DNA of 64,000 nucleotides, from NCBI RefSeq assembly GCF_029210375.1, contig NZ_JARGER010000037.1, positions 124,001 to 188,000 on the forward strand, read 5' to 3'. Made by a program: the position numbers and the translations under genes. Shown here piece by piece: positions 16,853 through 26,140 of this stretch. Within the stretch, counting starts at the first letter, position 1, and the number at the start of each line of letters is the position of its first letter. The DNA is from Nocardioides sp. YIM 152315 (GTDB taxonomy: Bacteria; Actinomycetota; Actinomycetes; Propionibacteriales; Nocardioidaceae). The notes under the pieces are model-generated. The model had not been told where the DNA came from and did not search any database. It worked only from the letters and a program-made list of their open reading frames with translations.

Positions 16853-19800
16853 TCAGCCGTCGATCCGCACCAGGGTGAGGTCGTCGGAGTCGGGGTAGGA
16901 GAGGTAGCCCAGGTAGCGGACCCCGGCGGAGAGCCCGGTCCAGGAGAGACTGACCGAGGTCTCCCGGTTGGACCGCACCGGTGTCGGGTCGGGCGACAGC
17001 TGCAGCCCGCCGGCCGTGGCGGCCGGGTCGAGGCCCCAGAAGTCGAAGGCGTACGCCATCGGGCTGCCCTGGTCGCCGGCCGAGAACCCGGCGACCTCCA
17101 CCAGGTAGGTGCCCGGCTCCGGGTCGCGCAGGGTCACGGCCTCGTCGCCGGACGCCGTGCCCGACTGGCCGGCCACCGCGAACGCGTCGTCGACGTTGCA
17201 CGACGTGGACTCGAGGACGGTGAGGTCGAGGTCGGCGGTGTCGTCGACCGCGTCGACCTGGAAGCGGGCGAGCGTCGTGTCCGGGGTCACCGTCACGCAC
17301 TGGTAGTCGTCCTCCCCCGCCGCGACCGTGTCGTTCACGGTCGTCGACGCGGCGAGCCCGCGGGCGGTGACGTCGAGGTCGCCGGTGAAGCCGGCGGTGA
17401 GCGGCACGCCCAGCGACCCGCTCGTGCCGGCGCCGGACACCGACGTCGGCGCGGCGACCGAGACCGGACGCAGGGCGACCGGCAGTCGCACCGACGTCGG
17501 CCCGTCGAGGACCACCGCGCCCTGGGTCCAGCGGCCGAGCCTGGCGCCGGTGCGCTCGAAGACGAACTTCACGTCGATGGCGTCGTTGCGGCGGTCGGAG
17601 CGGACCCGCGCCGGCGAGGTCTTCACCTTGAAGCCCGGCACCGACGCCGAGATCTTCCAGACGCCGGGTCGGGTCGCCCGGAAGGTACGCCGCAGCGTCG
17701 TCCGGGCCGTGACCGCACCGTCGGCCAGCGACGGCAGGTTGACCTTCGCCGCCGCCCGCGGGGGCGTCCCGGTCGGGACGCCCTGCCCGGTCAGGAAGCC
17801 GCGCCACTCGACGGGCGTCGAGGTCACGAAGAGGCCCGGGTCGAAGGAGCGGCGTGGCCGGACCTGGCCGGCGCCCTGCGCGAGCGCGTCCTTCGACTTC
17901 TTCCCCTTGGCCGTCTTCGAGGGCTTCGCCGTGGTCATCAGGGCGGACTTGATCTCCATCGGCGACCACCCGGGCCGGACGCCGTGGATGAAGGCCGCGA
18001 GGCCCGCGATGTGGGGCGAGGCCATCGACGTACCGGAGTAGAGGTCGTAGCGGCGACCCGAGTTCGACGGCGGCGACACCGCGGCCAGCACGCTCACGCC
18101 GGGCGCGGACACGTCGGGCTTGAGGATGTCGCCACCGCCGACGAGGGCCGGGCCGCGCGACGAGAAGCCGGCGACCTGCGGCAGCGGCGTCTTGTGCTTG
18201 GTCTGGTTGCCGAGCACGAACGACGCGCGCGCGTTGCTGCGCGCGTTGCCCAGGTAGTTGTAGAGCCGGGTGCCGTCGGTGTCGGAGATGTGGATGGTCG
18301 GCACCGCGTGGAAGTCGGCGTCGAGGCTGTTCGGCGACGGGTTGACGAGGATCATCGCGACCCCACCCGCACGCTTGACCTCCGCGCTCTTGGCGACCCG
18401 GTCGTAGACGCCGCGCAGGCAGATCACGATCCGCCCCTCGACCTTGTCGTCGTCGAGCGAGCCCGGTCCGCAGATGTCGGCGTCGCCGTCGGCGGCGTCC
18501 TTCGCCGGTGCCTTGCTGGCGTCGACGATCCGCGTGCTCGGCACCGGCTCGGTCGACACGGAGGCGCCGACGATCTTCTTGCCGTTCGCCAGCACGATCG
18601 TGTTCTCGTAGTTGTAGTGGGTGGTGGCGGCGACCGTCGTCAGCCAGGGCCCCGGGTGGTCGAGCGTCGACGGGTCCGGGCCGGCGTTGCCGGCGGAGGT
18701 GGCGACGAAGATCCCGGCCTCCGCCGCGCCCTCGAACGCGATCTCGACCGCGTCGACCGTCGGGCTGGCACCGCCGCCGATGGAGAAGTTGATGACGTCG
18801 ACGCCGTCGATCACCGCCTGCTCGATCGCGGCGATGGAGTCGGCGTTGTTGCAGCCGCTGTCGTCGGGGTTCGCGGCCTCCCAGCAGACCTTGTAGACCG
18901 CGAGCCGCGCCGCGGGCGCCATGCCGACGACCCGGCCGAACTTCCGCCCCTCGGTCTTCACCTTCTCCACGACACCGCCAGCCGCGGTGCTCGCGGTGTG
19001 GGTGCCGTGGCCGCCGCCGTCGCGGGCGGACAGCTGCTCGGTCGGGGCGAGCTCGTCCTCGGGCACGGTCTGCAGGAAGCTGTCGGCGTAGTAGCGGGCG
19101 CCGATGATCTTGGTGTTGCAGTCGCCCTTGTCCCACTTCTCCGCGACGTCGCAGCGCCCGCGGAAGACCTCGCCGTCGACCTTCTCCATGCGGGTCTTCT
19201 CGCCGTGTCGCGAGATGTCCCACGTGGTCTTCGGCTTCTTCGACAGCAACTTGTCTTCGAACGACTTCGACTGCGGCCAGATGCCCGAGTCGAGGTCGCC
19301 GATGACGACCCCGGCGCCGGCCTCGCCCCGGCCGCCGTGCCGGGCCCACGCCCCGTCGCGCCCGGTGAGGCCGAGGAACTTCGGGGAGCGCCACGTGTCG
19401 AGGTGCAGCGTGCGCGACTTCTCGACGAGGAGCACCCGCCGGTCCGAGGACAGGTCGACCACCTGCGCGGTGGTCAGGTCGGCGACGAAGCCGTTCGCCG
19501 CGATCGTGAAGTCCCGCACCGGCTCGGCGCCGGCGTCGCGCGCGACCGCAGCGTGCGCGCGACGCAGGTGGGCGGAGTACGCCGCGACCCGCGCGGACCG
19601 GGCGTTGAACTGCCCCGTGGTCGATCGGGTCGCCCGGTAGCGGCCGGTGCCGCCGGCGTACCCGGTCGCGGCCGGCTCACGCAGCAGCACGACGTAGCGT
19701 CCGGCGGTCACCTCGGCGCCGGTCACCGCCCCGTCGTCGGAGGCCGGCGCGGCGCCGGCCGGCGCACCGGGCGGTGCCGCGAGCAGCGCGGCGGCGACGA

Positions 19801-19864
19801 CCCCCGCCACGACAAGACGACCGACCGAGCTGACGAGCCCAGAGAATCCCACCGGCCCACTCAA
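16853..19864 (-). CDS. secreted subtilisin-like serine protease (S8) with PA insert
   Basis: 1003 residues counted from TTG 19864; GTG 19852 is an alternative start. An N-terminal signal peptide (hydrophobic core LVVAGVVAAALLAA, likely cleavage after about residue 38) is followed by an inhibitor_I9-type propeptide (YVVLLREPA onward). The catalytic triad is D192 (DLDSGIWP), H286 (GGHGTHT) and S613 (GTSMASP), with oxyanion N393 (SAGN). A protease-associated domain is inserted at about 425-555, and Fn3-like and PPC-like beta domains make up the C-terminal third. This order resembles plant cucumisin-type subtilases. Exported peptidase, probably nutritional; not in an operon. Confidence 0.9.
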   Translation of the reverse strand: MSGPVGFSGLVSSVGRLVVAGVVAAALLAAPPGAPAGAAPASDDGAVTGAEVTAGRYVVLLREPAATGYAGGTGRYRATRSTTGQFNARSARVAAYSAHLRRAHAAVARDAGAEPVRDFTIAANGFVADLTTAQVVDLSSDRRVLLVEKSRTLHLDTWRSPKFLGLTGRDGAWARHGGRGEAGAGVVIGDLDSGIWPQSKSFEDKLLSKKPKTTWDISRHGEKTRMEKVDGEVFRGRCDVAEKWDKGDCNTKIIGARYYADSFLQTVPEDELAPTEQLSARDGGGHGTHTASTAAGGVVEKVKTEGRKFGRVVGMAPAARLAVYKVCWEAANPDDSGCNNADSIAAIEQAVIDGVDVINFSIGGGASPTVDAVEIAFEGAAEAGIFVATSAGNAGPDPSTLDHPGPWLTTVAATTHYNYENTIVLANGKKIVGASVSTEPVPSTRIVDASKAPAKDAADGDADICGPGSLDDDKVEGRIVICLRGVYDRVAKSAEVKRAGGVAMILVNPSPNSLDADFHAVPTIHISDTDGTRLYNYLGNARSNARASFVLGNQTKHKTPLPQVAGFSSRGPALVGGGDILKPDVSAPGVSVLAAVSPPSNSGRRYDLYSGTSMASPHIAGLAAFIHGVRPGWSPMEIKSALMTTAKPSKTAKGKKSKDALAQGAGQVRPRRSFDPGLFVTSTPVEWRGFLTGQGVPTGTPPRAAAKVNLPSLADGAVTARTTLRRTFRATRPGVWKISASVPGFKVKTSPARVRSDRRNDAIDVKFVFERTGARLGRWTQGAVVLDGPTSVRLPVALRPVSVAAPTSVSGAGTSGSLGVPLTAGFTGDLDVTARGLAASTTVNDTVAAGEDDYQCVTVTPDTTLARFQVDAVDDTADLDLTVLESTSCNVDDAFAVAGQSGTASGDEAVTLRDPEPGTYLVEVAGFSAGDQGSPMAYAFDFWGLDPAATAGGLQLSPDPTPVRSNRETSVSLSWTGLSAGVRYLGYLSYPDSDDLTLVRIDG

Positions 19865-19901
19865 CGGCAGTGCCCCCGCCCCGTCAAGACCGGGCCGCCC
19901 G

Positions 19902-20567
19902 CTACCGGTAGGTGAGGTGCTCGGCCTCGAGGTGCGGGTGCTCGTTGAAGGTCAGCAGCCGCGCCCCGGTGGAGCCGACGACGACCCGGGTGACCGCCGA
20001 GTTCACGAGCACCGTGTTGAACCGGCTCCACAGCCGGGCGTACGTCGCGTCGTCGGCACCCGGATCGACGAGGTCGGCGCACACCGCGGCGATCGGCCCC
20101 CCGGAGCTGACCACGACGACGGACCCACCCGGACCCGCCTCCCCGGCGGCCACCCGGAACGCGGAGCGCACCCGGCCGCGGAACGCCGGCCACGGCTCGG
20201 CGTACTCGCGGTCGTGGCCGCCCCCGGACCAGCGCGCGGTCGCGAGCTCGAAGACCCGCTGGAACTCGCGCCGGTCCAGCTCGCCCTCCGGGACGTCGGG
20301 GTAGGCCGCGACGACGCTGAGGTGGTCGAACTCGTCCCACCCGGGGTCGACGGCGGCCTCCGGCCAGTCGCTGCTCGCCGCCATGGCCTCCGCCGTCTCG
20401 CGGTGCCGCCGCATCCCGCCGCGGATCACCGCCGTCGGCGCGAGCGCGCGCTCGCGCAGCCAGCCGCCGAGCAGGCGACCCTGTGTCCACCCGGCCTCGG
20501 AGAGCACGTCGTAGTCGTCGGAGCCGAACGACGCCTGCCCGTGCCGGACGAGGAGCACCACACCCAT
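19902..20567 (-). CDS. histidine phosphatase family protein, second His replaced
   Basis: 221 residues. The phosphoacceptor motif LVRHGQAS is intact at the N terminus, and GGMRRHRETAEAM supplies the conserved arginine. The usual second catalytic histidine (VSHGG) reads VVVVSSGGPIAA here, so Ser replaces it. Such variants occur in a subgroup of the family; activity may be altered or substrates different. The start ATG 20567 is preceded by TAGCCT with a six-base gap, consistent with a leaderless transcript. It ends 37 bp before the subtilase start and could be co-transcribed with it. Confidence 0.87.
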   Translation of the reverse strand: MGVVLLVRHGQASFGSDDYDVLSEAGWTQGRLLGGWLRERALAPTAVIRGGMRRHRETAEAMAASSDWPEAAVDPGWDEFDHLSVVAAYPDVPEGELDRREFQRVFELATARWSGGGHDREYAEPWPAFRGRVRSAFRVAAGEAGPGGSVVVVSSGGPIAAVCADLVDPGADDATYARLWSRFNTVLVNSAVTRVVVGSTGARLLTFNEHPHLEAEHLTYR

Positions 20568-20826
20568 GCGCGCAGGCTAGTGCCGCGCGTCGGAAGTTTC
20601 TGTGCGCTTCGCGCACACATGGCACGCGCTCTGCTACGTTGCCGAAGCTCGCGAGACGGGCGGGTATGGCGTCGCTCCGGCGCCTTGCAGCGCACGCACC
20701 CTGAGCACGCCAACCGTTCAACAACATCCGACGCACGACACTAGAGGACCTCAATTCGTGCCATTCCCCGGCCCGGCCCGGCGGTCTAGCGTGAAAGATC
20801 GCTCAGATGCAGGAGGGAGGCCCCTC
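20568..20826. other. 259-bp divergent intergenic region
   Basis: It separates the histidine phosphatase from the 20827 gene. It holds the leaderless -10 of the phosphatase (TAGCCT, 20579-20574, minus strand), a small perfect hairpin TGTGCGC-TTC-GCGCACA (20601-20617), and a TAGCGT box (20787-20792) that would start a roughly 28-nt leader for the rightward gene. I see no further gene. Confidence 0.5.
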
Positions 20827-21420
20827 ATGTTCATCCAGATCATCGAGGGAAGGTGCACGCGGCACGACGAGCTCCGCGCGGTCCTCGACCGCTGGCCGAC
20901 CGAGCTCGGGCCGGGTGCGGAGGGCTGGCTCGGCGGCACGTACGGCTTCACCGACGACGACCTGTTCGTCGCCGTGGTCCGTTTCGAGGACCGGGCGCAC
21001 GCCATGGCCAACTCGCAGCGGCCCGAGCAGGGAAGATGGGCGGAGGAGATGATGTCGCTCTTCGCCGGCCCGGTGGAGTTCCACGACTGCGACGACGTGA
21101 CGCTGCTCTTCGACGGCGGCTCGGACGACGCCGGGTTCGTCCAGGTGATCCGCGGCAAGGTCGACGACCCGGCCCGGCTGCGGGCGCTGATGACCTCCGA
21201 CCCCACCGAGCTGAAGCGGATGCGTCCGGAGATCATCGGCGCGACCCTCGCCATCGAGCCGGACGGCACGTTCACCGAGACGGTCGCGTTCACCGACGAG
21301 GCGAGCGCGCGTCGCGGCGAGACGCAGGAGCCGCCGGCCGACGTCCGCGCCGAGCTCGCGTACGTCATGGAGGGTGCGACGTTCCACGACCTGCACCGAC
21401 CCTGGTTCACCTCGCACTGA
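20827..21420 (+). CDS. uncharacterised protein, two ABM-like repeats
   Basis: 197 residues. No assigned function. Residues 1-95 (MFIQIIEGRCTRHDELRAVL) and about 100-190 (GFVQVIRGKVDDPARLRALM) look like two copies of one beta-alpha-beta unit, as in dimeric alpha/beta-barrel proteins (ABM/EthD type), fused in one chain. No conserved catalytic residues are obvious, and it is probably cytosolic. The start has a strong ribosome site, GGAGGGAGG, seven bases upstream. It is monocistronic and ends at a strong bidirectional terminator. Confidence 0.8.
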   Translation: MFIQIIEGRCTRHDELRAVLDRWPTELGPGAEGWLGGTYGFTDDDLFVAVVRFEDRAHAMANSQRPEQGRWAEEMMSLFAGPVEFHDCDDVTLLFDGGSDDAGFVQVIRGKVDDPARLRALMTSDPTELKRMRPEIIGATLAIEPDGTFTETVAFTDEASARRGETQEPPADVRAELAYVMEGATFHDLHRPWFTSH

Positions 21421-21429
21421 CCCACCACG

Positions 21430-21466
21430 ACGCCGACCCGCCCGAAAGTTTCGGGCGGGTCGGCGT
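21430..21466. terminator. bidirectional terminator between convergent genes
   Basis: A near-perfect palindrome with 18-bp arms around a single central base; the middle is GAAAGTTTC. It sits between the stops of the + gene at 21420 and the - gene at 21477. Strong GC stem without a T-run, as usual in actinobacteria. Confidence 0.85.
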
Positions 21467-21476
21467 TGGCGGCGGC

Positions 21477-23666
21477 TCAGGCGGGGAACGAGCCGCCGGA
21501 CGCGGCCAGGTCGCGCAACCAGGCGGACGGGCGGAACCGGTCGCCGTACGCATCGGCGAGCTCGTCGGCGCGGGCGACGAAGGCGCCGAGGCCGACCTGG
21601 CCGGCGGCGTTCTCGTAGCCCTGCATGAACTGCGCGGCGCCGCCGGTCATCGCCGGGAAGCCGATGCCCATGATCGAGCCGATGTTGGCCGCGGCCGCCG
21701 ACTCGATGACGCCCTCCTCGAAGCACTTCGCGGTCTCGATCGCCTCGGCGAAGAGCATCCGGTCCTTCATGTCGGCGAAGGGGACGGCGTCGTTGATCGG
21801 GAACTGCTCGGCCAGGCCCGACCACACGCTGCCGCGCTTGCCGTCGGCGTACTCGTAGAAGCCGGCACCCTTCAGGCGCGAGGGGCGGCCGAGCTCGATC
21901 ATCCTCTCGACGACCAGCGTGCCCGGGTGCGGCTCGTAGTCGACGCCGTCGCGCTCGGCGGCGTCCTTGGTCGCCCTGCCGATCTTGGCCATCAGCTCCA
22001 TGTTGAGCTCGTCGGTGAGCTGCAGCGGGCCGACCGGGTAGCCGGCCTGGGTCGCGGCCCGCTCGATGGAGTAGGGCCGCTGGCCCTCGGCGACCATCGC
22101 CAGGCCCTCGTTGACCATCGTGCCGATGACCCGCGAGGTGTAGAAGCCGCGGCTGTCGTTGACGACGATCGGCGTCTTCCTGATCTGCTGCACGACGTCG
22201 TACGCCTTGGCCAGGGCGACGTCGGAGGTCTCCTTGCCCTTGATGATCTCGACGAGCGGCATCTTGTCGACGGGGCTGAAGAAGTGCAGGCCGATGAAGT
22301 CGGCGGGACGGTCGACGCCGGTCGCCAGCTCGGTGATCGGCAGCGTCGAGGTGTTGGAGCACAGCAGCGCGTCGTCGTTGACGTACGGCGCGATCTCGGC
22401 GAAGACCTGCTGCTTGAGCGAGGGGTCCTCGAAGACCGCCTCGATGACCAGGTCGCAGCCGGCCAGGTCGGCCGGGTCGGCGGTCGGCGTGATCCGGTCC
22501 AGCAGCTCCTGGCTCTTCTCCTCGGTGAGCCTGCCGCGGCCGATGGCCTTTGCGTTGAGGCCCTCGGAGTAGGCCTTGCCCTTGGCCGCCGACTCGGCCG
22601 AGACGTCCTTGAGCACGACCTGCATGCCGGCGCGGGCGCAGGAGTAGGCGATGCCGGCGCCCATCATGCCGGCGCCGAGCACGCCCACCTTCGTGGCGGT
22701 GTACGGCTCGATGCCCTGCGGGCGGAGCTTGCCGGCGTTGATCGCCTGCAGGTCGAAGAAGAACGCCTGGATCATGTTCTTCGAGCCCTGGTTGACGATC
22801 AGGCTGGTCAGGTAGCGCGACTCGATGCGCGACGCGGTGTCGAAGTCGACGCTCGCGCCCTCGACCGCGGCCGACAGGATCGCGCGCGGGGCCTGGTAGA
22901 CCGCGCCCTTGGTCTGCTTGCGCAGCAGCGCCGGGAACGCCGGGAGGAACGCCGCGAGCGCCGGGGTCTTCGGCGTGCCGCCGGGCATCTTGTAGCCTGG
23001 CTTGTCCCAGGGGTTCTGCGCCTCGTCGGCGTTGGCCTTGATCCACGCCTTCGCGGCCGGGACCAGGTCGTCGCGGGTCGCGACCAGCTCGTCGACGAGC
23101 CCCTTCTCCTTGGCCTTGTCCGGCGAGAACTGGGTGCCCGGGAGCAGCACGTCCATCAGGCCCTGCTGGAGGCCGAGCAGGCGTACGACGCGCGTCACGC
23201 CGCCGCCGCCGGGCAGCAGGCCCAGCGTCGACTCCGGCAGGCCGATCTTGACCGAGCGGTCGTCGACCGCGATGCGGTGGTTGCAGGCCAGGCAGATCTC
23301 GTAGCCGCCGCCGAGCGCGGCGCCGTTGATCGCGGCGACGACGGGGCGCGGGTAGAGCTCGAGCCGGCGCAGGCCGGCCTTGACGGCCTCGCCCATCGCG
23401 AAGACCGAGGCGGCGTCGTCCCTGGTCGCCTGCACCATGTTCTTGAGGTTGCCGCCGGCGAAGAAGGTCTTCTTCGCGCTGGCGATCACGACACCGGTGA
23501 CGCTCTCCTGCTCGTCGTACAGGCGGGCGACGGCGGCGGCCATCGACTCCTGGTAGAGCTCGTTCATCGTGTTGGCGCTGGCGGTCGGGTCGTCGAGCGT
23601 GAGGGTGACGATGCCCTCGGCGTCCTTCTCGTAGTGGACCGCGGTCTGCTGCTGAGTGGTGCTCAT
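21477..23666 (-). CDS. fadB: fatty-acid oxidation complex alpha subunit (enoyl-CoA hydratase / 3-hydroxyacyl-CoA dehydrogenase)
   Basis: 729 residues. The N-terminal crotonase domain (about 1-200) has the oxyanion motif [15 protein letters not shown] and the acidic residue region [15 protein letters not shown]. The dehydrogenase domain begins with the NAD-binding [20 protein letters not shown] and continues with the catalytic SNTSTLPIT and [16 protein letters not shown]. It catalyses hydration and NAD-dependent oxidation in beta-oxidation. It lies downstream of the thiolase and is probably co-transcribed across a 135-bp gap containing a dispersed hairpin repeat. ATG 23666 is preferred; an earlier frame reads through that repeat. 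Confidence 0.95.
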   Translation of the reverse strand: MSTTQQQTAVHYEKDAEGIVTLTLDDPTASANTMNELYQESMAAAVARLYDEQESVTGVVIASAKKTFFAGGNLKNMVQATRDDAASVFAMGEAVKAGLRRLELYPRPVVAAINGAALGGGYEICLACNHRIAVDDRSVKIGLPESTLGLLPGGGGVTRVVRLLGLQQGLMDVLLPGTQFSPDKAKEKGLVDELVATRDDLVPAAKAWIKANADEAQNPWDKPGYKMPGGTPKTPALAAFLPAFPALLRKQTKGAVYQAPRAILSAAVEGASVDFDTASRIESRYLTSLIVNQGSKNMIQAFFFDLQAINAGKLRPQGIEPYTATKVGVLGAGMMGAGIAYSCARAGMQVVLKDVSAESAAKGKAYSEGLNAKAIGRGRLTEEKSQELLDRITPTADPADLAGCDLVIEAVFEDPSLKQQVFAEIAPYVNDDALLCSNTSTLPITELATGVDRPADFIGLHFFSPVDKMPLVEIIKGKETSDVALAKAYDVVQQIRKTPIVVNDSRGFYTSRVIGTMVNEGLAMVAEGQRPYSIERAATQAGYPVGPLQLTDELNMELMAKIGRATKDAAERDGVDYEPHPGTLVVERMIELGRPSRLKGAGFYEYADGKRGSVWSGLAEQFPINDAVPFADMKDRMLFAEAIETAKCFEEGVIESAAAANIGSIMGIGFPAMTGGAAQFMQGYENAAGQVGLGAFVARADELADAYGDRFRPSAWLRDLAASGGSFPA

Positions 23667-23686
23667 CGGATTCCTGTCTGGGAGAC

Positions 23687-23727
23687 GGTGGTTGAGGAGG
23701 GCGTCCTGCGCCCGTCTCGAAACCACC
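23687..23727. repeat. dispersed hairpin repeat GGTGGTTGAGGA family, copy 1
   Basis: GGTGGTT (23687-23693) pairs with AACCACC (23721-23727); an inner stem GGGCG/CGCCC closes a TCCTG loop. The same ends occur twice at 42.65-42.73 kb. It lies between the thiolase stop and the fadB start, within the putative operon. Similar sequences are common, from memory, in Nocardioides-type genomes. Confidence 0.85.
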
Positions 23728-23801
23728 GGGGTGTCTGGAGTTCTCTGGTTGCCGCCGTCTTCCGGCTCACAGTCGGAGCGCGAGTCACGGCTGTGCCAGG
23801 C

Positions 23802-25013
23802 TCAGACGACCTCGACGATCGTGGCGATGCCCATGCCGCCGCCGACGCAGAGCGTGGCGAGGCCGCGGCGCAGGTCGCGCCGCTGGAGCTCGTCGACGAG
23901 GGTGCCGAGGATCATCGCGCCGGTCGCGCCGAGCGGGTGGCCCATCGCGATCGCGCCGCCGTTGACGTTGGTGATCTCGTGGCCGATGCCCAGGTCGCGC
24001 ATGAACCGCATCGCGACGGCGGCGAACGCTTCGTTGATCTCGAAGAGGTCGATGTCGCCGACCTCGAGGCCGGCCCTGGCGAGCGCCTTGCGCGCGGCCG
24101 GGGCGGGGCCGGTGAGCATGATGGTCGGGTCGGCGCCGGACACCGCGGTCGCGAGCACCCGCGCCCGCGGGGTGAGGCCGAGCTGGCTCCCGATCTCCTC
24201 GGTGCCGATCGCCATCAGCGCGGCCCCGTCGACGATCCCCGAGCTGTTGCCGGCGTGGTGGACGTGGTCGATCTTCTCGACCCAGTGGTACTTCTCGAGC
24301 GCCACGTCGTCGAAGCCGGCGTCGGCGCCGATCTGGGCGAAGCTCGGCTTGAGGCCGGCAAGACCCTCCACGGTCGTGTCGGGCCGGATCAGCTCGTCGT
24401 GGTCGAGGACCGTCAGGCCGTTGAGGTCCTTGACCGGGATGACCGATCCGGAGAAGTAGCCGTTGGCCCAGGCCTTGGCCGCGCGGTGGTTGGACTCCGC
24501 GGCGTACGCGTCGACGTCCTCGCGGCCCCACCCCTCGAGGGTCGCGATCAGGTCGGCGCCGATGCCCTGCGGCACGAAGCCGGTGGCGAGGGCCGTGGCG
24601 GGGTCGGAGGCCCAGGCGCCGCCGTCGGAGCCCATCGGCACCCGGCTCATCGACTCGACGCCGCCGGCGAGGATCAGGTCCTCGAAGCCACCCCGGACGC
24701 GGGACGCCGCCTGGTTGACCGCCTCGAGGCCGGAGGCGCAGAAGCGGTTGAGCTGCACGCCTGCGACGGTCTCGGGGTAGCCGGCCTTGAGGGCGGCGGT
24801 CTTGGCGATGTCGCCGCCCTGCTCCCCGATCGGAGAGACCACGCCGAGGACGACGTCGTCGACGCGCTCGGGGTCCAGGCCCGGGTTGCGCCCCTTGATC
24901 TCGTCGAGGAGTCCGACGACCAGGTCGACCGGCTTCACCTCGTGCAGCGTGCCCGCCGCCTTGCCCTTGCCGCGCGGCGTACGAATGTGGTCATACACGA
25001 ATGCTTCAGCCAT
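23802..25013 (-). CDS. fadA: acetyl-CoA C-acyltransferase (thiolase)
   Basis: 403 residues. The nucleophilic cysteine is in [15 protein letters not shown], and the C-terminal catalytic residues are in [28 protein letters not shown] and LCVGGGMG. It performs thiolytic cleavage, the last step of beta-oxidation, as partner of the FadB-type protein. The start ATG 25013 has a GGAGTAGGA ribosome site. It diverges from a MerR regulator with a TGACA-N7-TGTCA operator between them, so it is likely regulated by that protein. Confidence 0.95.
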   Translation of the reverse strand: MAEAFVYDHIRTPRGKGKAAGTLHEVKPVDLVVGLLDEIKGRNPGLDPERVDDVVLGVVSPIGEQGGDIAKTAALKAGYPETVAGVQLNRFCASGLEAVNQAASRVRGGFEDLILAGGVESMSRVPMGSDGGAWASDPATALATGFVPQGIGADLIATLEGWGREDVDAYAAESNHRAAKAWANGYFSGSVIPVKDLNGLTVLDHDELIRPDTTVEGLAGLKPSFAQIGADAGFDDVALEKYHWVEKIDHVHHAGNSSGIVDGAALMAIGTEEIGSQLGLTPRARVLATAVSGADPTIMLTGPAPAARKALARAGLEVGDIDLFEINEAFAAVAMRFMRDLGIGHEITNVNGGAIAMGHPLGATGAMILGTLVDELQRRDLRRGLATLCVGGGMGIATIVEVV

Positions 25014-25053
25014 GACGTCCTACTCCGTGAGGGGGAACGAACCTGCTCGATTG

Positions 25054-25070
25054 TGACACTATTACTGTCA
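25054..25070. promoter_or_regulatory. TGACA-N7-TGTCA operator between thiolase and merR-like genes
   Basis: TGACACTATTACTGTCA is a perfect inverted repeat (extending to GTGACA/TGTCAC) in the 121-bp divergent region. Its AT-rich spacer can serve as a -10 in either direction (TATTAC, TAATAG). The same motif with the same spacing occurs upstream of the CaiB gene at 32787-32803. Confidence 0.72.
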
Positions 25071-25134
25071 CCGTCAAGGCGGCGAGGCCTGTGGCACAGT
25101 TCACGCGATCCGTGGGCTCGAAGGGAAGGCACGA

Positions 25135-25860
25135 ATGGACGAGAGCGTCGAGTCGCTGCGCGAGCTGCTGACCCTCGACGAGCTGACCGACCGGGTCGGC
25201 ATGAGCGTGCGCAACATCCGCTTCTACACGACCAAGGGCCTCGTGCCGCCGCCGATCCGGCGCGGCCGCTCGGGCTATTACAGCTCCGACCACGTCGCCC
25301 GGCTCGAGCTGGTGCAGGAGCTCCAGGCGCACGGCTTCACCCTCGCGGCGATCGAGAAGTACGTCGCCCGCATCCCGATCGACGCCACCCCCGAGGACAT
25401 CGCGCTGCACCGCACGATGCTCGCTCCCTGGCAGGCAGACCTCCCCGTCGAGATGTCGCGCGCCGAGCTGGACCGTCGTACCAACCGCACGCTCAGCGAC
25501 GACGACCTCGCCACCCTCAACGCGCTCGGTATCGTCTTCCCGGCGAAGCGCGACCGCTACGAGGTCGCGGTCTCCCAACTCTCGGTCGGCCTCGCCCTGC
25601 TCGACCTGGGCTTCCCGGTCGAGGCCGCTGTCGCCGCCGCGGACGTGTACGCCGAGCACGGCCGCCAGATCGCCAAGGAGCTCAACGAGCTGTTCCGCAC
25701 CATGGTGTGGCCGGTCTACAAGGAGGCCGGCGCCTCCACCGAGACCCTGCGCCGGGTCGTCGAGAGCCTCAAGCCGCTGTCGATCGCCAGCCTGGTCGCG
25801 GCGTACGAGACCGCCATGGACGAGACTCGCCGCGAGGACATCGAGCGGCGTACGCGCTAG
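25135..25860 (+). CDS. MerR family transcriptional regulator of beta-oxidation genes
   Basis: 241 residues. The N-terminal MerR winged helix reads LTLDELTDRVGMSVRNIRFY, followed by a second helix block ARLELVQELQAHGFTLAAIE. The C-terminal domain is larger than in metal-sensing MerR proteins and has no metal-binding cysteines, so it probably binds an acyl-CoA. It diverges from the thiolase-fadB operon and likely controls it through the operator at 25054-25070. The start has GGGAAGG at 25123-25129. Confidence 0.88.
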   Translation: MDESVESLRELLTLDELTDRVGMSVRNIRFYTTKGLVPPPIRRGRSGYYSSDHVARLELVQELQAHGFTLAAIEKYVARIPIDATPEDIALHRTMLAPWQADLPVEMSRAELDRRTNRTLSDDDLATLNALGIVFPAKRDRYEVAVSQLSVGLALLDLGFPVEAAVAAADVYAEHGRQIAKELNELFRTMVWPVYKEAGASTETLRRVVESLKPLSIASLVAAYETAMDETRREDIERRTR

Positions 25861-26077
25861 GGAAGGCGTCCACGCCACGGGTGAACCCGCCGCCGGTCGG
25901 CCGCAGCGTCTCCCCCGCCTGGACGGAGAAGGACTGGCCGCGGTCGCCGCTCAGCCTGCGACCGGGGCCGGCACGGTCGGAGGCGTCGTCGGCCTGGGCA
26001 GGACCAGCGGTCGCCATCAGTCCGGAGCCGGGCATGGCCACTGGACAGAGCACGGCGGCCGAGCGCGACAGACGCAT
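25769..26077 (-). pseudogene. possible truncated secreted-protein gene
   Basis: An open frame from ATG 26077 begins MRLSRSAAVLCPVAMPGSGL and reaches AGPAQADD, which looks like a signal peptide with an AQA cleavage site. The following residues (SFSVQAGETLRPTGGGFTRG) resemble the start of a secreted beta domain, but the frame then runs into the 3' end of the merR-like gene. This may be the surviving 5' end of a deleted gene; chance translation of GC-rich DNA is possible. I see nothing else in the 280-bp gap 25861-26140. Confidence 0.3.
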
Positions 26078-26140
26078 GCAGGACCTCGGCAACGGGGACG
26101 GGGACGGGCACACGACCCCTCATCGACCCGGGAGGCGCAG

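Noticed and set aside
15294..19394. Long minus-strand frame (1366 codons) spanning padR, the S33 gene and the subtilase.
   Set aside because: It crosses genes on both strands in wrong frames and shows no domain; composition artefact.
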